Of a stretch of 64,000 bases of DNA, positions 8,425 to 16,434 are shown piece by piece; the stretch's first letter is position 1, and the number at the start of each line of letters is the position of its first letter. The position numbers and the translations under genes are program-made. Source of the DNA: Panacagrimonas sp965216845 (lineage in GTDB: Bacteria > Pseudomonadota > Gammaproteobacteria > Nevskiales > Nevskiaceae). Below the pieces are notes generated by a model. That model saw only the letters and a list, made by a program, of their open reading frames with translations. It did no database searches and was not told where the DNA came from. Location: positions 2,542,001-2,606,000 of the forward strand of contig OZ244200.1 of NCBI GenBank assembly GCA_965216845.1, given 5' to 3'.

Positions 8425-9332
8425 CAGCGCTGCTCCCGCCACCGCATCAAATCTTCGCCGCCGACGACGAACACGCCGCCGCCACCGTTTTCAAACTCCG
8501 GCCAGGTGGCCGGAAAACGCTCGAATCGCTGTTCGAATTCCTGCGTGAACGCACCGATTTCACAAACCAGCAAGCCGTCGGTTTTCAGATAGTCAGCCGC
8601 CTGATGCAGGATCTGCTCCACCAGCGCCATGCCGTCAGCGCCGGCTTCCAGCGCGATGCGCGGCTCGTGTTGATATTCATCCGGCAATTCGACCCAGACC
8701 GACTGCGGCACGTAGGGCGGATTGCTGACGATCAGATCATAGGTGGCGCCGCCCAGTTGCGCGAACAAATCCGAAACCACGCAGCAACAGCGCTGCTCGA
8801 GCCCGTGTTTTTCGATGTTGCGCTCACACACGGCTGCGGCCTTGGAATTGATTTCAACCAGATCCACCCGCGAGTCGGGAAATTGCGCCGCGCAGGCAAT
8901 GCCGATGCAACCCGAACCGGCACAAAGATCCAGGATGGATTGCGGCGTTTCCGTCAACCAGGGCTGGAAGTCCTGCGCAATCATCTCGCCAATCGGTGAG
9001 CGCGGAATCAGCACGCTTTGATCGATCTCGAATTCCATCCCGCAGAAATCGATCCGGCCCAGCAAGTAAGGTGCCGGCAATCGGGTTTGGATGCGCTTGT
9101 GCAGCAAGGCCGAGACCGCCTGCGCCTCCTCCGGACAGATGCTGGCCTCCAGATAGACTGCGGGCAGATCAAACGGCAGGTGCAATGCGGCGAGCACCAG
9201 GTGATAGGCCTCGTCCAGCGCATTGTCGGTGCCGTGGCCGAAGTAGAGGCCGGCGCGTGAAAACGCACTGGCGCCCCAGCGTACCCAGTCGCGAACGGTA
9301 TTCAATCCTTGCGTGCTCTGCGTTGCAGCCAT
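8424..9332 (-). CDS. prmB: 50S ribosomal protein L3 glutamine methyltransferase
   Basis: A 302-residue SAM-dependent N5-glutamine methyltransferase. Motif I is LDLCAGSGCIGIACA and the catalytic/substrate loop is VSNPPYVP (NPPY). The N-terminal helical domain, with its conserved LLGRIDFCGMEFE segment, distinguishes PrmB/PrmC from other methyltransferases. Linkage to aroC is the usual prmB-aroC arrangement, which favours PrmB (target L3) over PrmC (release factors, normally next to prfA). It is transcribed divergently from sco1. Confidence 0.95.
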   Translation of the reverse strand: MAATQSTQGLNTVRDWVRWGASAFSRAGLYFGHGTDNALDEAYHLVLAALHLPFDLPAVYLEASICPEEAQAVSALLHKRIQTRLPAPYLLGRIDFCGMEFEIDQSVLIPRSPIGEMIAQDFQPWLTETPQSILDLCAGSGCIGIACAAQFPDSRVDLVEINSKAAAVCERNIEKHGLEQRCCCVVSDLFAQLGGATYDLIVSNPPYVPQSVWVELPDEYQHEPRIALEAGADGMALVEQILHQAADYLKTDGLLVCEIGAFTQEFEQRFERFPATWPEFENGGGGVFVVGGEDLMRWREQR

Positions 9333-9428
9333 CGACAGCCTTGGCCTGTGAAATAATGATCAGAACCCGCAATTATGCGTGATGTCCCTTGTTTCGGGAC
9401 AAAACGCGCAAGCCCCAAAGCCTTATCC

Positions 9429-10040
9429 ATGCATCAAAAACTCACACTGGCCGCCGTCGCAGTGGCCGCGGCGCTGGCCGGCGTCATCGTCGCTTCCATG
9501 CTGTCGAACAGCGGTGCGCCAACGGTTCAAAGCGGCACCATCCTCAATCAGCCGCGCCCGATCCCCGCGTTCAGTCTGCGCGCGCATGACGGCAGCGACT
9601 TCGCCAATGCGGATCTGCAAGGGCGCTGGAGCATGATTTTTGTTGGCTTCACGCGCTGCCCGGACATCTGCCCGGCAACCATGGGGGTTCTCAAGAACGT
9701 CGCAACGCAGCTGCGCGAATCAGAGCGTGATCTTCAGGTCTTGCTGCTGTCGGTCGACCCGGAACGCGACCGGCCCGAACAGCTTGCCGCCTACGTGCAG
9801 CATTTTGACCCCGAATTCGTTGGCGTCACGGCGGATCAGGATGAGCTGGACAAACTCGCCAAGGCGCTCGGATTCGCCTTCGTCAAAGTGCCCACCGATG
9901 ACGGTGACTACACCATTGACCATACCTCGGCATTGATGTTGATCGACCCGCAAGCGCGCGTTGCCGGATACTTCACCGCGCCTCACAAGGCCGCGCAGAT
10001 CGCCACCGACCTGGCCACCTTGATTCCGGCGAGTTCCTGA
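9429..10040 (+). CDS. SCO1/SenC-family copper chaperone or thiol oxidoreductase
   Basis: A 203-residue membrane-anchored protein from ATG 9429, with an N-terminal hydrophobic anchor (LAAVAVAAALAGVIVA) and a periplasmic thioredoxin fold. The copper-binding CxxxC is in TRCPDICPATMG, and the distal His ligand is in TIDHTSALMLID. SCO proteins deliver copper to the CuA site of cytochrome oxidase or act in thiol redox. An earlier in-frame start at 9375 would bury the signal anchor, so I reject it. No oxidase genes are adjacent; its partner psd overlaps by TGATG. Confidence 0.92.
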   Translation: MHQKLTLAAVAVAAALAGVIVASMLSNSGAPTVQSGTILNQPRPIPAFSLRAHDGSDFANADLQGRWSMIFVGFTRCPDICPATMGVLKNVATQLRESERDLQVLLLSVDPERDRPEQLAAYVQHFDPEFVGVTADQDELDKLAKALGFAFVKVPTDDGDYTIDHTSALMLIDPQARVAGYFTAPHKAAQIATDLATLIPASS

Positions 10041-10906
10041 TGCGCGCATCGCTCAGCCGGCTGTTGGCGCAGGCACAGGTGTTGCTGCCCACGCGCACCC
10101 TGTCGTGGTTCATCTTCTGCCTGACGCGCATTTCCTGGCCGTGGATCAAGAATGTGTGCATCCGCAGCTTTATGCGTGCCTATCGCATTTCGCTGGAGGA
10201 AGCGGAACTTAAAACGCCAGAGTCGTTCAAGGATTTCAACGATTTTTTTACCCGCGCCCTGAAACCCGGCGCACGCCCCATCGAGCCGGCGTTCGATCAA
10301 CTCATCTCTCCGGTCGACGGGCGCGTCAGCCAGCTCGGCACCCTGGATGAGGACCGCATCTTTCAAGCCAAGGGGCACCGCTACAGCGCCACCGAATTGC
10401 TGGGCGGAGATCCTGAACTGGCCGCGCCGTTTCATGGCGGTCGCTTCTGCACCATTTACCTGGCGCCGCACAACTATCATCGCGTCCACATGCCCGCCAA
10501 CGGCCGCTTGCGCGAATGGGTTTACGTACCGGGGCGCCTGTTCAGCGTCAATCCGACCAGCACCGCGCAACTGCCGGGATTGTTCGCCCGCAATGAACGC
10601 ATGGTCGCCATCTTCGACAGCGACCTTGGCCCTCTGGCGGTGGTCATGGTCGGCGCCTTGTTCGTCGGATCACTGGAAACCACCTGGGCTGGCAGAATCT
10701 CCCCGCCACACCGTCGTGGCGGCGTTGATCGCTACGCGCCCGGCGGCCAGATTCATCTGTCGAGAGGTCAGGAACTGGGGCGATTCAACATGGGATCCAC
10801 CGTCATCCTGCTCGCCGGCCACCGATCATTGCGGTGGCTGGACGGCATCGAAGCCGAATCAGAACTACGCATGGGCAGCGCCATCGCGCGGGTGATCGAC
10901 CAATAG
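10040..10906 (+). CDS. psd: Phosphatidylserine decarboxylase proenzyme
   Basis: A 288-residue Psd. It decarboxylates phosphatidylserine to phosphatidylethanolamine at the inner membrane, using a pyruvoyl group formed by self-cleavage. The cleavage site is the GST of NMGSTVILL near residue 252. Other conserved parts are FNDFFTRALKPGARP, SPVDGRVSQLG and APHNYHRVHMP. The ATG overlaps the sco1 stop (TGATG), indicating coupled translation. Length agrees with the proteobacterial short form. Confidence 0.97.
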   Translation: MRASLSRLLAQAQVLLPTRTLSWFIFCLTRISWPWIKNVCIRSFMRAYRISLEEAELKTPESFKDFNDFFTRALKPGARPIEPAFDQLISPVDGRVSQLGTLDEDRIFQAKGHRYSATELLGGDPELAAPFHGGRFCTIYLAPHNYHRVHMPANGRLREWVYVPGRLFSVNPTSTAQLPGLFARNERMVAIFDSDLGPLAVVMVGALFVGSLETTWAGRISPPHRRGGVDRYAPGGQIHLSRGQELGRFNMGSTVILLAGHRSLRWLDGIEAESELRMGSAIARVIDQ

Positions 10907-10958
10907 CCTTCGACCCCGTCGGCGGCGGTGTTGCGCGGCTTGAACAAAGGAGAACCAA

Positions 10959-11321
10959 ATGAATAGCAATATCCTGGCTACCTCCCTCTTTTCACTATTC
11001 GCGGTGCTAATAGTTTCTTGCTCGGGGGGAGGTGCAAGCCCTGATCCAATTCCCAAAGTCTTCAAGTACGCGGGTGAAACCCAATGTGAAAATGATGGAA
11101 CTTCGGTTGAAGATATGGAGCAAGAGCTCACTGATGCCGGAATTTCTGTTATTTGCGGGCAACGAGCAGGTGATGGCTACGCATATCCGGCCTGCTGTGG
11201 CTGCGCAAGCGGTCTAATCAATGTCTATGAAATTGGAGAAAGTGATTTCTCAGCTGCAGAGGGTCAGGGGTTCGAGCTAGTAGGCACATTACCTGACTAC
11301 CAAGATCAGGCATGTGAATAA
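10959..11321 (+). CDS. Small cysteine-containing lipoprotein, unknown function
   Basis: A 120-residue protein with a clear lipoprotein signal: MNSNILATSLFSLFAVLIVSC, in which the lipobox LIVSC puts the lipidated Cys at residue 21, followed by GGG. The mature part holds several more cysteines, including a CCGC cluster (AYPACCGCASG), consistent with disulfides or metal binding. A good ribosome site, AAAGGAG, lies 6-7 nt upstream of the ATG. Base composition is more AT-rich than the flanking psd and dusA genes, suggesting recent acquisition. I recognise no family. Confidence 0.7.
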   Translation: MNSNILATSLFSLFAVLIVSCSGGGASPDPIPKVFKYAGETQCENDGTSVEDMEQELTDAGISVICGQRAGDGYAYPACCGCASGLINVYEIGESDFSAAEGQGFELVGTLPDYQDQACE

Positions 11322-11330
11322 CCAGAATTA

Positions 11331-11362
11331 GAATTACGGTGACATGGAATTACGGTGACATG
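11331..11362. repeat. Two perfect 16-bp tandem copies at the edge of a transposase remnant
   Basis: GAATTACGGTGACATG occurs twice in immediate succession (11331-11346 and 11347-11362). Each copy contains ACGGTGACA, which reappears inverted as TGTCACCGT at 11782-11790 beyond the transposase remnant. The pair therefore looks like one terminus of a small mobile element, duplicated. Confidence 0.7.
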
Positions 11363-11376
11363 ATACCAATTGCCTA

Positions 11377-11742
11377 TTAGCTGCTGCCTCCTTCCTCTCG
11401 CTGCTTCGGCTTTCTCCCCCGCTTTCTCGGCAGTATCGAATGCCCCGTCTTTCGCTCCAGTTCTTCCAACACGGTGCGCGGCATCAAGGGACGCCCGATG
11501 CGCTGTCCGCGCGTCAGCGCTTGTTCATAGTCCGGTTCCACCTCAAGTTCCAGATACGCCTGAGCACTGTGTACGCGTTCCAGCAGCGGCGCGACGCTGA
11601 CCAAGGCGTCATCCTTGCCGAGAATATGGGCAGGACTGCTGGACCACGGCCAGTCCCAGGGATGCGCGACCAGTCCCGCTTTCACCGGATTCATCGCGAT
11701 ATATCGGGCGGCGGCCATCCAGTGCGCCTCATCATGCCGCAT
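11377..11742 (-). pseudogene. REP-associated (IS200-like) tyrosine transposase, C-terminal remnant
   Basis: The reading HWMAAARYIAMNPVKAGLV, then HPWDWPWSSSPAHILGKDD, then the basic tail KRGRKPK is the C-terminal part of a Y1/RAYT transposase. The N-terminal HUH motif is absent, and upstream residues of the same frame are unrelated, so the gene is truncated. The remnant lies between inverted ACGGTGACA / TGTCACCGT sequences. It retains an open frame of about 120 codons but cannot be catalytic. Confidence 0.75.
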
Positions 11743-11887
11743 TTCCTTGTCTCGACAAAAGTTGGCACCATGGAAAAACGGTGTCACCGTTGGTGAAGCC
11801 CGGCTGCGCAAACACCACAAAACACCGTAGAATCGCGCACCTTTTGCGACACCAAAGGCCCGAGCCCAGCCGGCCGAACCAGCACAA

Positions 11888-12895
11888 GTGACTGCCGACA
11901 TTAGCAAAATCAGCCCCTGGCGCTTTTGTGCCGCACCAATGATGGATTGGACCGACCGGCATTGCCGGTATTTCTTTCGGCTGCTTTCGGCCAATACCCG
12001 TCTCTACACCGAGATGGTCACCAGCGCCGCGCTGGTTCACGGCCACCAGGCGCGTCACCTGCGATTTCACCCCGCCGAGCATCCGCTTGCCTTGCAACTG
12101 GGCGGTTCTTCAGCCGAGGATTTGGCGCGGTGTGCCGAGCTGGGGGAACGATGGGGCTATGACGAGATCAATCTGAATTGCGGTTGCCCCTCGGACCGCG
12201 TGCAGGAAGGCCGCTTTGGCGCCTGCATGATGCGTGAACCGGAACTGGTGGCCGAGTGTGTTCGCGCCATGCGGGGTGCAACCGCGCTGCCGGTGACGGT
12301 GAAACACCGCATTGGGGTGGATGATTCTCCGGACTATCCGTTTCTCAGGCGCTTCGTGGAAACGGTGGCTGAAGCCGGCTGTGAGACGTTCATCGTGCAC
12401 GCACGCAAGGCCTGGCTCAAGGGCTTGTCGCCGAAGGAAAATCGTGAAGTCCCGCCGCTGGACTATGACCAGGTGTATCGTTTGAAGCAAGAGTTTCCGC
12501 AGCTTTGCATCATCATCAACGGCGGCATCACGGATCTGGATCAATGCCTGTCCCACCTGCAAGAGGCGGATGGCGTGATGCTGGGCCGCGAGATTTACGA
12601 GAACCCCTGGACCCTGTCGCAGGTTGATTCCCGCATCTTCGATCAACACATCGCATGCACCTCACGCCTGCAGGTGATCGAACGCTACCTGCCCTATCTG
12701 CGCGAACAGCTCGCCCAAGGCGTGCCGCTGATGATGATGGCCAAGCATCTGTTGGGGCTGTATCGGGGCCAGCCCGGCGGCCGCAGCTTTCGGCGCGTGT
12801 TGTCCGAACACGGTCACAAAAAAGGTGCCGGGGTTGAGTTGTTGATGGAAGCCATCGCCGAGGCCGATCCGGATATCTGGGCGGTTGCAGCTTAA
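11888..12895 (+). CDS. dusA: tRNA-dihydrouridine(20/20a) synthase
   Basis: A 335-residue FMN enzyme that reduces uridine to dihydrouridine in the D-loop of tRNA. The signature SPWRFCAAPMMDWTDRHCRY marks the N-terminus. INLNCGCPSDRVQEGRFGACMM holds the catalytic cysteine loop, and VKHRIGVDD and IINGGI are FMN-binding strands. The DusA subfamily is supported by MMDWTDRH and by the length. The start is GTG at 11888, because the conserved N-terminal block begins only a few residues later. A possible -10 TAGAAT lies at 11829-11834. Confidence 0.95.
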   Translation: MTADISKISPWRFCAAPMMDWTDRHCRYFFRLLSANTRLYTEMVTSAALVHGHQARHLRFHPAEHPLALQLGGSSAEDLARCAELGERWGYDEINLNCGCPSDRVQEGRFGACMMREPELVAECVRAMRGATALPVTVKHRIGVDDSPDYPFLRRFVETVAEAGCETFIVHARKAWLKGLSPKENREVPPLDYDQVYRLKQEFPQLCIIINGGITDLDQCLSHLQEADGVMLGREIYENPWTLSQVDSRIFDQHIACTSRLQVIERYLPYLREQLAQGVPLMMMAKHLLGLYRGQPGGRSFRRVLSEHGHKKGAGVELLMEAIAEADPDIWAVAA

Positions 12896-12962
12896 GGACC
12901 GCTTTTCTGAGAAAATACGCGGCTTGTCCGCACGGACTTCCATTTCCCGAACGAAAAAATCA

Positions 12963-13490
12963 ATGAGTGAGAATCCCGCAACTCCCGCCAACATCAACGT
13001 CTGCCTGCAAACCAGCCGCGGTGAAATTCATCTGCAACTGGACGCTGAAAATGCACCCGGGTCGGTCAGCAATTTTGCGCAATACGTCAAAGACGGCCAT
13101 TACGACGGCGTGGTGTTTCACCGCGTCATCAAGGGCTTCATGATTCAGGGCGGCGGCTATGGTGCGGACCATCGTGAGCGGCAAACCCGCGCGCCGATTG
13201 AAAACGAAGCCAAGAACGGCCTGAAGAACCAACGCGGCAGCATCGCCATGGCGCGCACCAATGACCCGCATTCGGCGTCGGCGCAATTCTTCATCAATCA
13301 TGCGGACAATGATTTTCTCGACTACCCCGGCCAGGACGGTTGGGGCTATGCAGTGTTCGGCCGGGTCACCCAGGGCATGGAGGTGGTGGACGACATTGCC
13401 AACACCCCCACCGGCAGCCGTCCGCCGTTCGGCCGGGATGTGCCACTCGAAACGGTGGTGATCGAAAAAGCCTTTCTGATTCAAGCCTGA
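12963..13490 (+). CDS. ppiB: Peptidyl-prolyl cis-trans isomerase B (cyclophilin)
   Basis: A 175-residue cytoplasmic cyclophilin, slightly longer than the roughly 164 of E. coli PpiB because of an extra N-terminal stretch (MSENPATPANINVCLQT). Active-site elements are visible: VVFHRVIKGFMIQGG with catalytic Arg, and SAQFFINHADNDFLD. It speeds proline isomerisation during folding. No signal peptide, so PpiB rather than PpiA. The start is ATG 12963; an open extension upstream has no conserved residues. Confidence 0.93.
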   Translation: MSENPATPANINVCLQTSRGEIHLQLDAENAPGSVSNFAQYVKDGHYDGVVFHRVIKGFMIQGGGYGADHRERQTRAPIENEAKNGLKNQRGSIAMARTNDPHSASAQFFINHADNDFLDYPGQDGWGYAVFGRVTQGMEVVDDIANTPTGSRPPFGRDVPLETVVIEKAFLIQA

Positions 13491-13499
13491 TCCAAAACC

Positions 13500-14636
13500 A
13501 TGACGACTCCGGAAACACCCTACTTCGTTCCGCCACAACGCATGCTGATGGGCCCCGGCCCGTCTGATGTGCACCCGCGGGTACTGGCGGCGGCCGCGCA
13601 AACCACCATCGGCCATCTGGACCCGGCGTTCATCGGCCTGATGGACGACATCAAGGGTCTGTTGCAAAAAGCCTTTCGGACCGACAACGAACTGACCATG
13701 CCGGTTTCCGGCCCCGGCTCCACCGGTATGGAATCCTGCTTCGCCAATCTGCTGGAACCGGGTGACACCATCATCGTTTGTGAAAACGGCGTATTCGGCG
13801 GCCGCATGAAATCCATGGCCGAACGCCTGGGCGCCAAGGTGATCATGGTTCAGGACCCCTGGGGTCGCGCGGTCGATCCGGCCAAGGTCGAACAAGCCTT
13901 GCAGGAAAATCCGGCCACCAAGGTGCTGGCCTTCGTGCACGCTGAAACATCGACCGGCGCCCGTTCCGACGCCAAGACCCTGGCCGGCCTGGCGCAAAAA
14001 CATGGCGCCCTGAGTCTGGTGGATTGCGTCACCTCACTCGGCGGCATCGAGCTGGAAGTCGACGGCTGGGGCCTGGACGCGGTTTACAGCGGCACGCAGA
14101 AATGTCTTTCCTGTCCGCCCGGCCTGTCGCCGGTGACCTTCAGTCCGCGCGCGGTCGAGGCGCTGCATCAGCGCAAGACGCCGGTGCGCAGCTGGTTCAT
14201 GGATTTCACCCTGGTCACGGCTTACTGGGGCGGCGGCGCCAAGCGCTCCTACCATCACACCGCACCGGTCAATGCGCTCTATGGCTTGCACGAGGGCTTG
14301 AATCTGTTGCTGGCCGAAGGTCTGGAAAATGCCTGGAGCCGTCATCAGGGCATGCACAATGAACTGGCCAAGGGCCTTGAGGCACTGGGCCTGGCGTTCG
14401 TGGTTCCCGAACCCGAGCGCTTGCCGCAACTCAATTCCGTCCGCCTGCCGCAGGATCTGGAAGACGGACCGGCGCGCAAACGCCTGCTGGACGAATTCGG
14501 CCTCGAAGTCGGTGCCGGCCTGGGCGACTTCGCCGGCAAAATCTGGCGCATCGGCTTGATGGGACAAAGCTGCTCGCCGCGTCACGTCAGCCATTGCCTG
14601 AAATCCATCGGCGCCTTGCTTGGCAAACACGGGTAA
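13500..14636 (+). CDS. Class V aminotransferase (serine-pyruvate / alanine-glyoxylate type)
   Basis: A 378-residue PLP enzyme. The Schiff-base lysine lies in YSGTQKCLSCPPGLSPV, and the N-terminal LMGPGPSDVHPRVLAA and SGPGSTGMES are the AGXT-family signatures. It transfers amino groups between glyoxylate, pyruvate, serine or alanine; the exact pair cannot be told from sequence. It follows ppiB after 9 nt and leads directly into lpxH, so the three are likely one transcript without obvious functional link. Confidence 0.9.
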   Translation: MTTPETPYFVPPQRMLMGPGPSDVHPRVLAAAAQTTIGHLDPAFIGLMDDIKGLLQKAFRTDNELTMPVSGPGSTGMESCFANLLEPGDTIIVCENGVFGGRMKSMAERLGAKVIMVQDPWGRAVDPAKVEQALQENPATKVLAFVHAETSTGARSDAKTLAGLAQKHGALSLVDCVTSLGGIELEVDGWGLDAVYSGTQKCLSCPPGLSPVTFSPRAVEALHQRKTPVRSWFMDFTLVTAYWGGGAKRSYHHTAPVNALYGLHEGLNLLLAEGLENAWSRHQGMHNELAKGLEALGLAFVVPEPERLPQLNSVRLPQDLEDGPARKRLLDEFGLEVGAGLGDFAGKIWRIGLMGQSCSPRHVSHCLKSIGALLGKHG

Positions 14637-14649
14637 TGCCACCGTCGGC

Positions 14650-15372
14650 GTGAGCGTCTGTTTTATTTCCGATCTGCATCTGTCGCCGCGCACGCCGGCG
14701 CTGCGGGAACGCTTCTGCCGTTTCCTGCAAACCCGCGCGCGCCAGGCCGAAGCGCTCTACATCCTGGGCGATCTGTTCGAATACTGGATTGGCGACGAAC
14801 AGGGCATCCGCGACTTTGCCGCTGAAATACACGCCCTGAAAGCGCTCACCGATGCCGGCGTGCCGGTTTATTTTCAACACGGCAACCGCGACTTTCTGCT
14901 CGGCGCGCGCTTTTGCCGCAGCACCGGCGTCGAAATCCTGCCCGACCCCTGGATTCTGCAATGGCGGGGCCAGGACATCATGCTGTCGCACGGCGACCGC
15001 TTCTGTACAGATGATGTCGCCTATCAACGCTGGCGCCGGTTTTCGCGCTTGAGCTGGGCGCAGTGGCTGTTTCTGCGGCTGCCGCCACAGGCGCGACGAC
15101 GCATCGCCGGCGGACTGCAACAGCAGAGCGATGGATCAAAGGCGAAGAAGTCACCGCAGATCATGGACGTCAATCCCAGCGCCGTAAAACATGCAATGCA
15201 CACGGCGCGGGTCAAGACGCTGATTCACGGCCATACCCACCGCCCGGCTGACCATCACATCTGCCTGGACGGCCAAAGCCTCACCCGTGTGGTGCTGGCG
15301 GATTGGCGAAACCGCAGGTGTGAACTTGTTTTTCTGGACGACGATGGCCACCGGCGTGAAGTCCTGCGCTGA
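14650..15372 (+). CDS. lpxH: UDP-2,3-diacylglucosamine diphosphatase
   Basis: A calcineurin-like phosphoesterase of 240 residues that cleaves UDP-2,3-diacylglucosamine to lipid X in lipid A synthesis. Metal-site motifs are CFISDLHLSPRTP (D-x-H), LGDLFEYWIGDE (GDxxD), HGNRDFLLG (GNRD), SHGD and HGHTHRP. I choose GTG 14650, since it gives MSVCFISDLHL and exactly the E. coli length. A TTG at 14620 would overlap the aminotransferase end. The pairing with ppiB is a common gammaproteobacterial neighbourhood. Confidence 0.95.
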   Translation: MSVCFISDLHLSPRTPALRERFCRFLQTRARQAEALYILGDLFEYWIGDEQGIRDFAAEIHALKALTDAGVPVYFQHGNRDFLLGARFCRSTGVEILPDPWILQWRGQDIMLSHGDRFCTDDVAYQRWRRFSRLSWAQWLFLRLPPQARRRIAGGLQQQSDGSKAKKSPQIMDVNPSAVKHAMHTARVKTLIHGHTHRPADHHICLDGQSLTRVVLADWRNRRCELVFLDDDGHRREVLR

Positions 15373-15466
15373 ACAATATCTCTGCGCCTAACCAAAGACT
15401 GGCCAAACCCGCAGTTTGCTGGTGTAACTTATACCAAGAATCGCGTCACAGAAATGGAGGCTGCAT

Positions 15467-15640
15467 ATGTCCGATTACCGCCGTTATCAATGCCGTTATT
15501 GCTCACACGTCTACGACGAACGGGAAGGTGATCCGGACAGCGGCATCGCCCCGGGCACCAAGTTCGAAGACATTCCCGACGACTGGATGTGTCCCGAATG
15601 CGGCGCCGAAAAAGGCGACTACGAGCTGGTCGAAGACTGA
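15467..15640 (+). CDS. Rubredoxin
   Basis: A 57-residue gene beginning MSDYRRYQCRYCSHVYDE and ending YELVED. The iron-binding cysteine pairs are CRYC (residues 9 and 12) and CPEC (42 and 45), with the classical GIAPGTKFEDIPDDW between them. It is a one-electron carrier with a single Fe(SCys)4 centre. A strong GGAGG lies 8 nt before the ATG. Its last 22 bp overlap the 3' end of the convergent DUF455 gene. Its redox partner is not identifiable here; alkane hydroxylases or oxidative-stress reductases are usual. Confidence 0.96.
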   Translation: MSDYRRYQCRYCSHVYDEREGDPDSGIAPGTKFEDIPDDWMCPECGAEKGDYELVED

Positions 15641-16434
15641 GCTTGGTCAGCGGCTGGCCCGATCAACTCGGCCAGCTCCTGGTCAGAAAAGCCCGCATTG
15701 CGCCTTGCCGCTGCGTTCACCGGCGGGTGGATGCGCATGTTGTATTGCCGCAGCAGCTCCTGAAATGTTGCTTGCGGCGCCCGCGCACGCTGGCGGCAGA
15801 AATAAGAAAACCATTCCGAGCCGATGGCGACGTGGCGCTGCTCCTCCTGCAGAATGATTCGCAATATGGAAACGGTTTGAGCGTCGCCGGCGGCGTTCAG
15901 GCGGTCGATCATGCCCGGCGTTACGTCCAGCCCGCGGGCCTCCAGCACGCGCGGCACCAAGGCCATGCGAATCAACACGTCGTGGCCGGTTTTTTCCGCC
16001 GCCTCCCACAGACCGTTGTGCGCCGGAAAATCGCCGTATGCGTATCCCAGCGTGTTGAGGCGTCTGCACAACATCTGAAAATGGCGCGCTTCCTCCGCCG
16101 CCACCCCAAGCCAGTCGCGGTAGAACTTTTCCGGTAATTGCTCAAACCGCCAGGCCGCATCCAGCGCCAGGTTGATGGCGTTGAACTCGATATGGGCAAC
16201 GGCGTGAATCAGCGCGGCGCGGCCCTGGGGGCTTCCAAGGCCACGCTTTTTCACCTTTTGCGGCGATACCAACCGGGGTCGTTGCGGTCGTCCCGGAATA
16301 TCACCCGGTCCGAATGCGCCGCTGATCTCCACCGCCAGGCCCTGGCTGAGTCGCCACACCGTTTCACACTTGCGGTCCGGTTCGGACGCGCAAAGGGCTT
16401 CCAGAATGGCCGCGCGTGTCGGGGTTTGACTCAA
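15619..16434 (-). CDS. DUF455 ferritin-like di-iron protein
   Basis: A 271-residue protein of the DUF455 (COG2833) ferritin-like family. Di-iron ligand patterns appear in HAVAHIEFNAINLALDAA, GVAAEEARHFQMLC (ExxH) and ILQEEQRHVAIG (ExxH). The biochemical role of the family is poorly known. The start is TTG at 16434, embedded in the metZ stop codon as TTGA, and this gives the normal family length; further upstream the frame only shadows metZ. It is therefore translationally coupled to metZ. Confidence 0.85.
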   Translation of the reverse strand: MSQTPTRAAILEALCASEPDRKCETVWRLSQGLAVEISGAFGPGDIPGRPQRPRLVSPQKVKKRGLGSPQGRAALIHAVAHIEFNAINLALDAAWRFEQLPEKFYRDWLGVAAEEARHFQMLCRRLNTLGYAYGDFPAHNGLWEAAEKTGHDVLIRMALVPRVLEARGLDVTPGMIDRLNAAGDAQTVSILRIILQEEQRHVAIGSEWFSYFCRQRARAPQATFQELLRQYNMRIHPPVNAAARRNAGFSDQELAELIGPAADQAQSSTSS

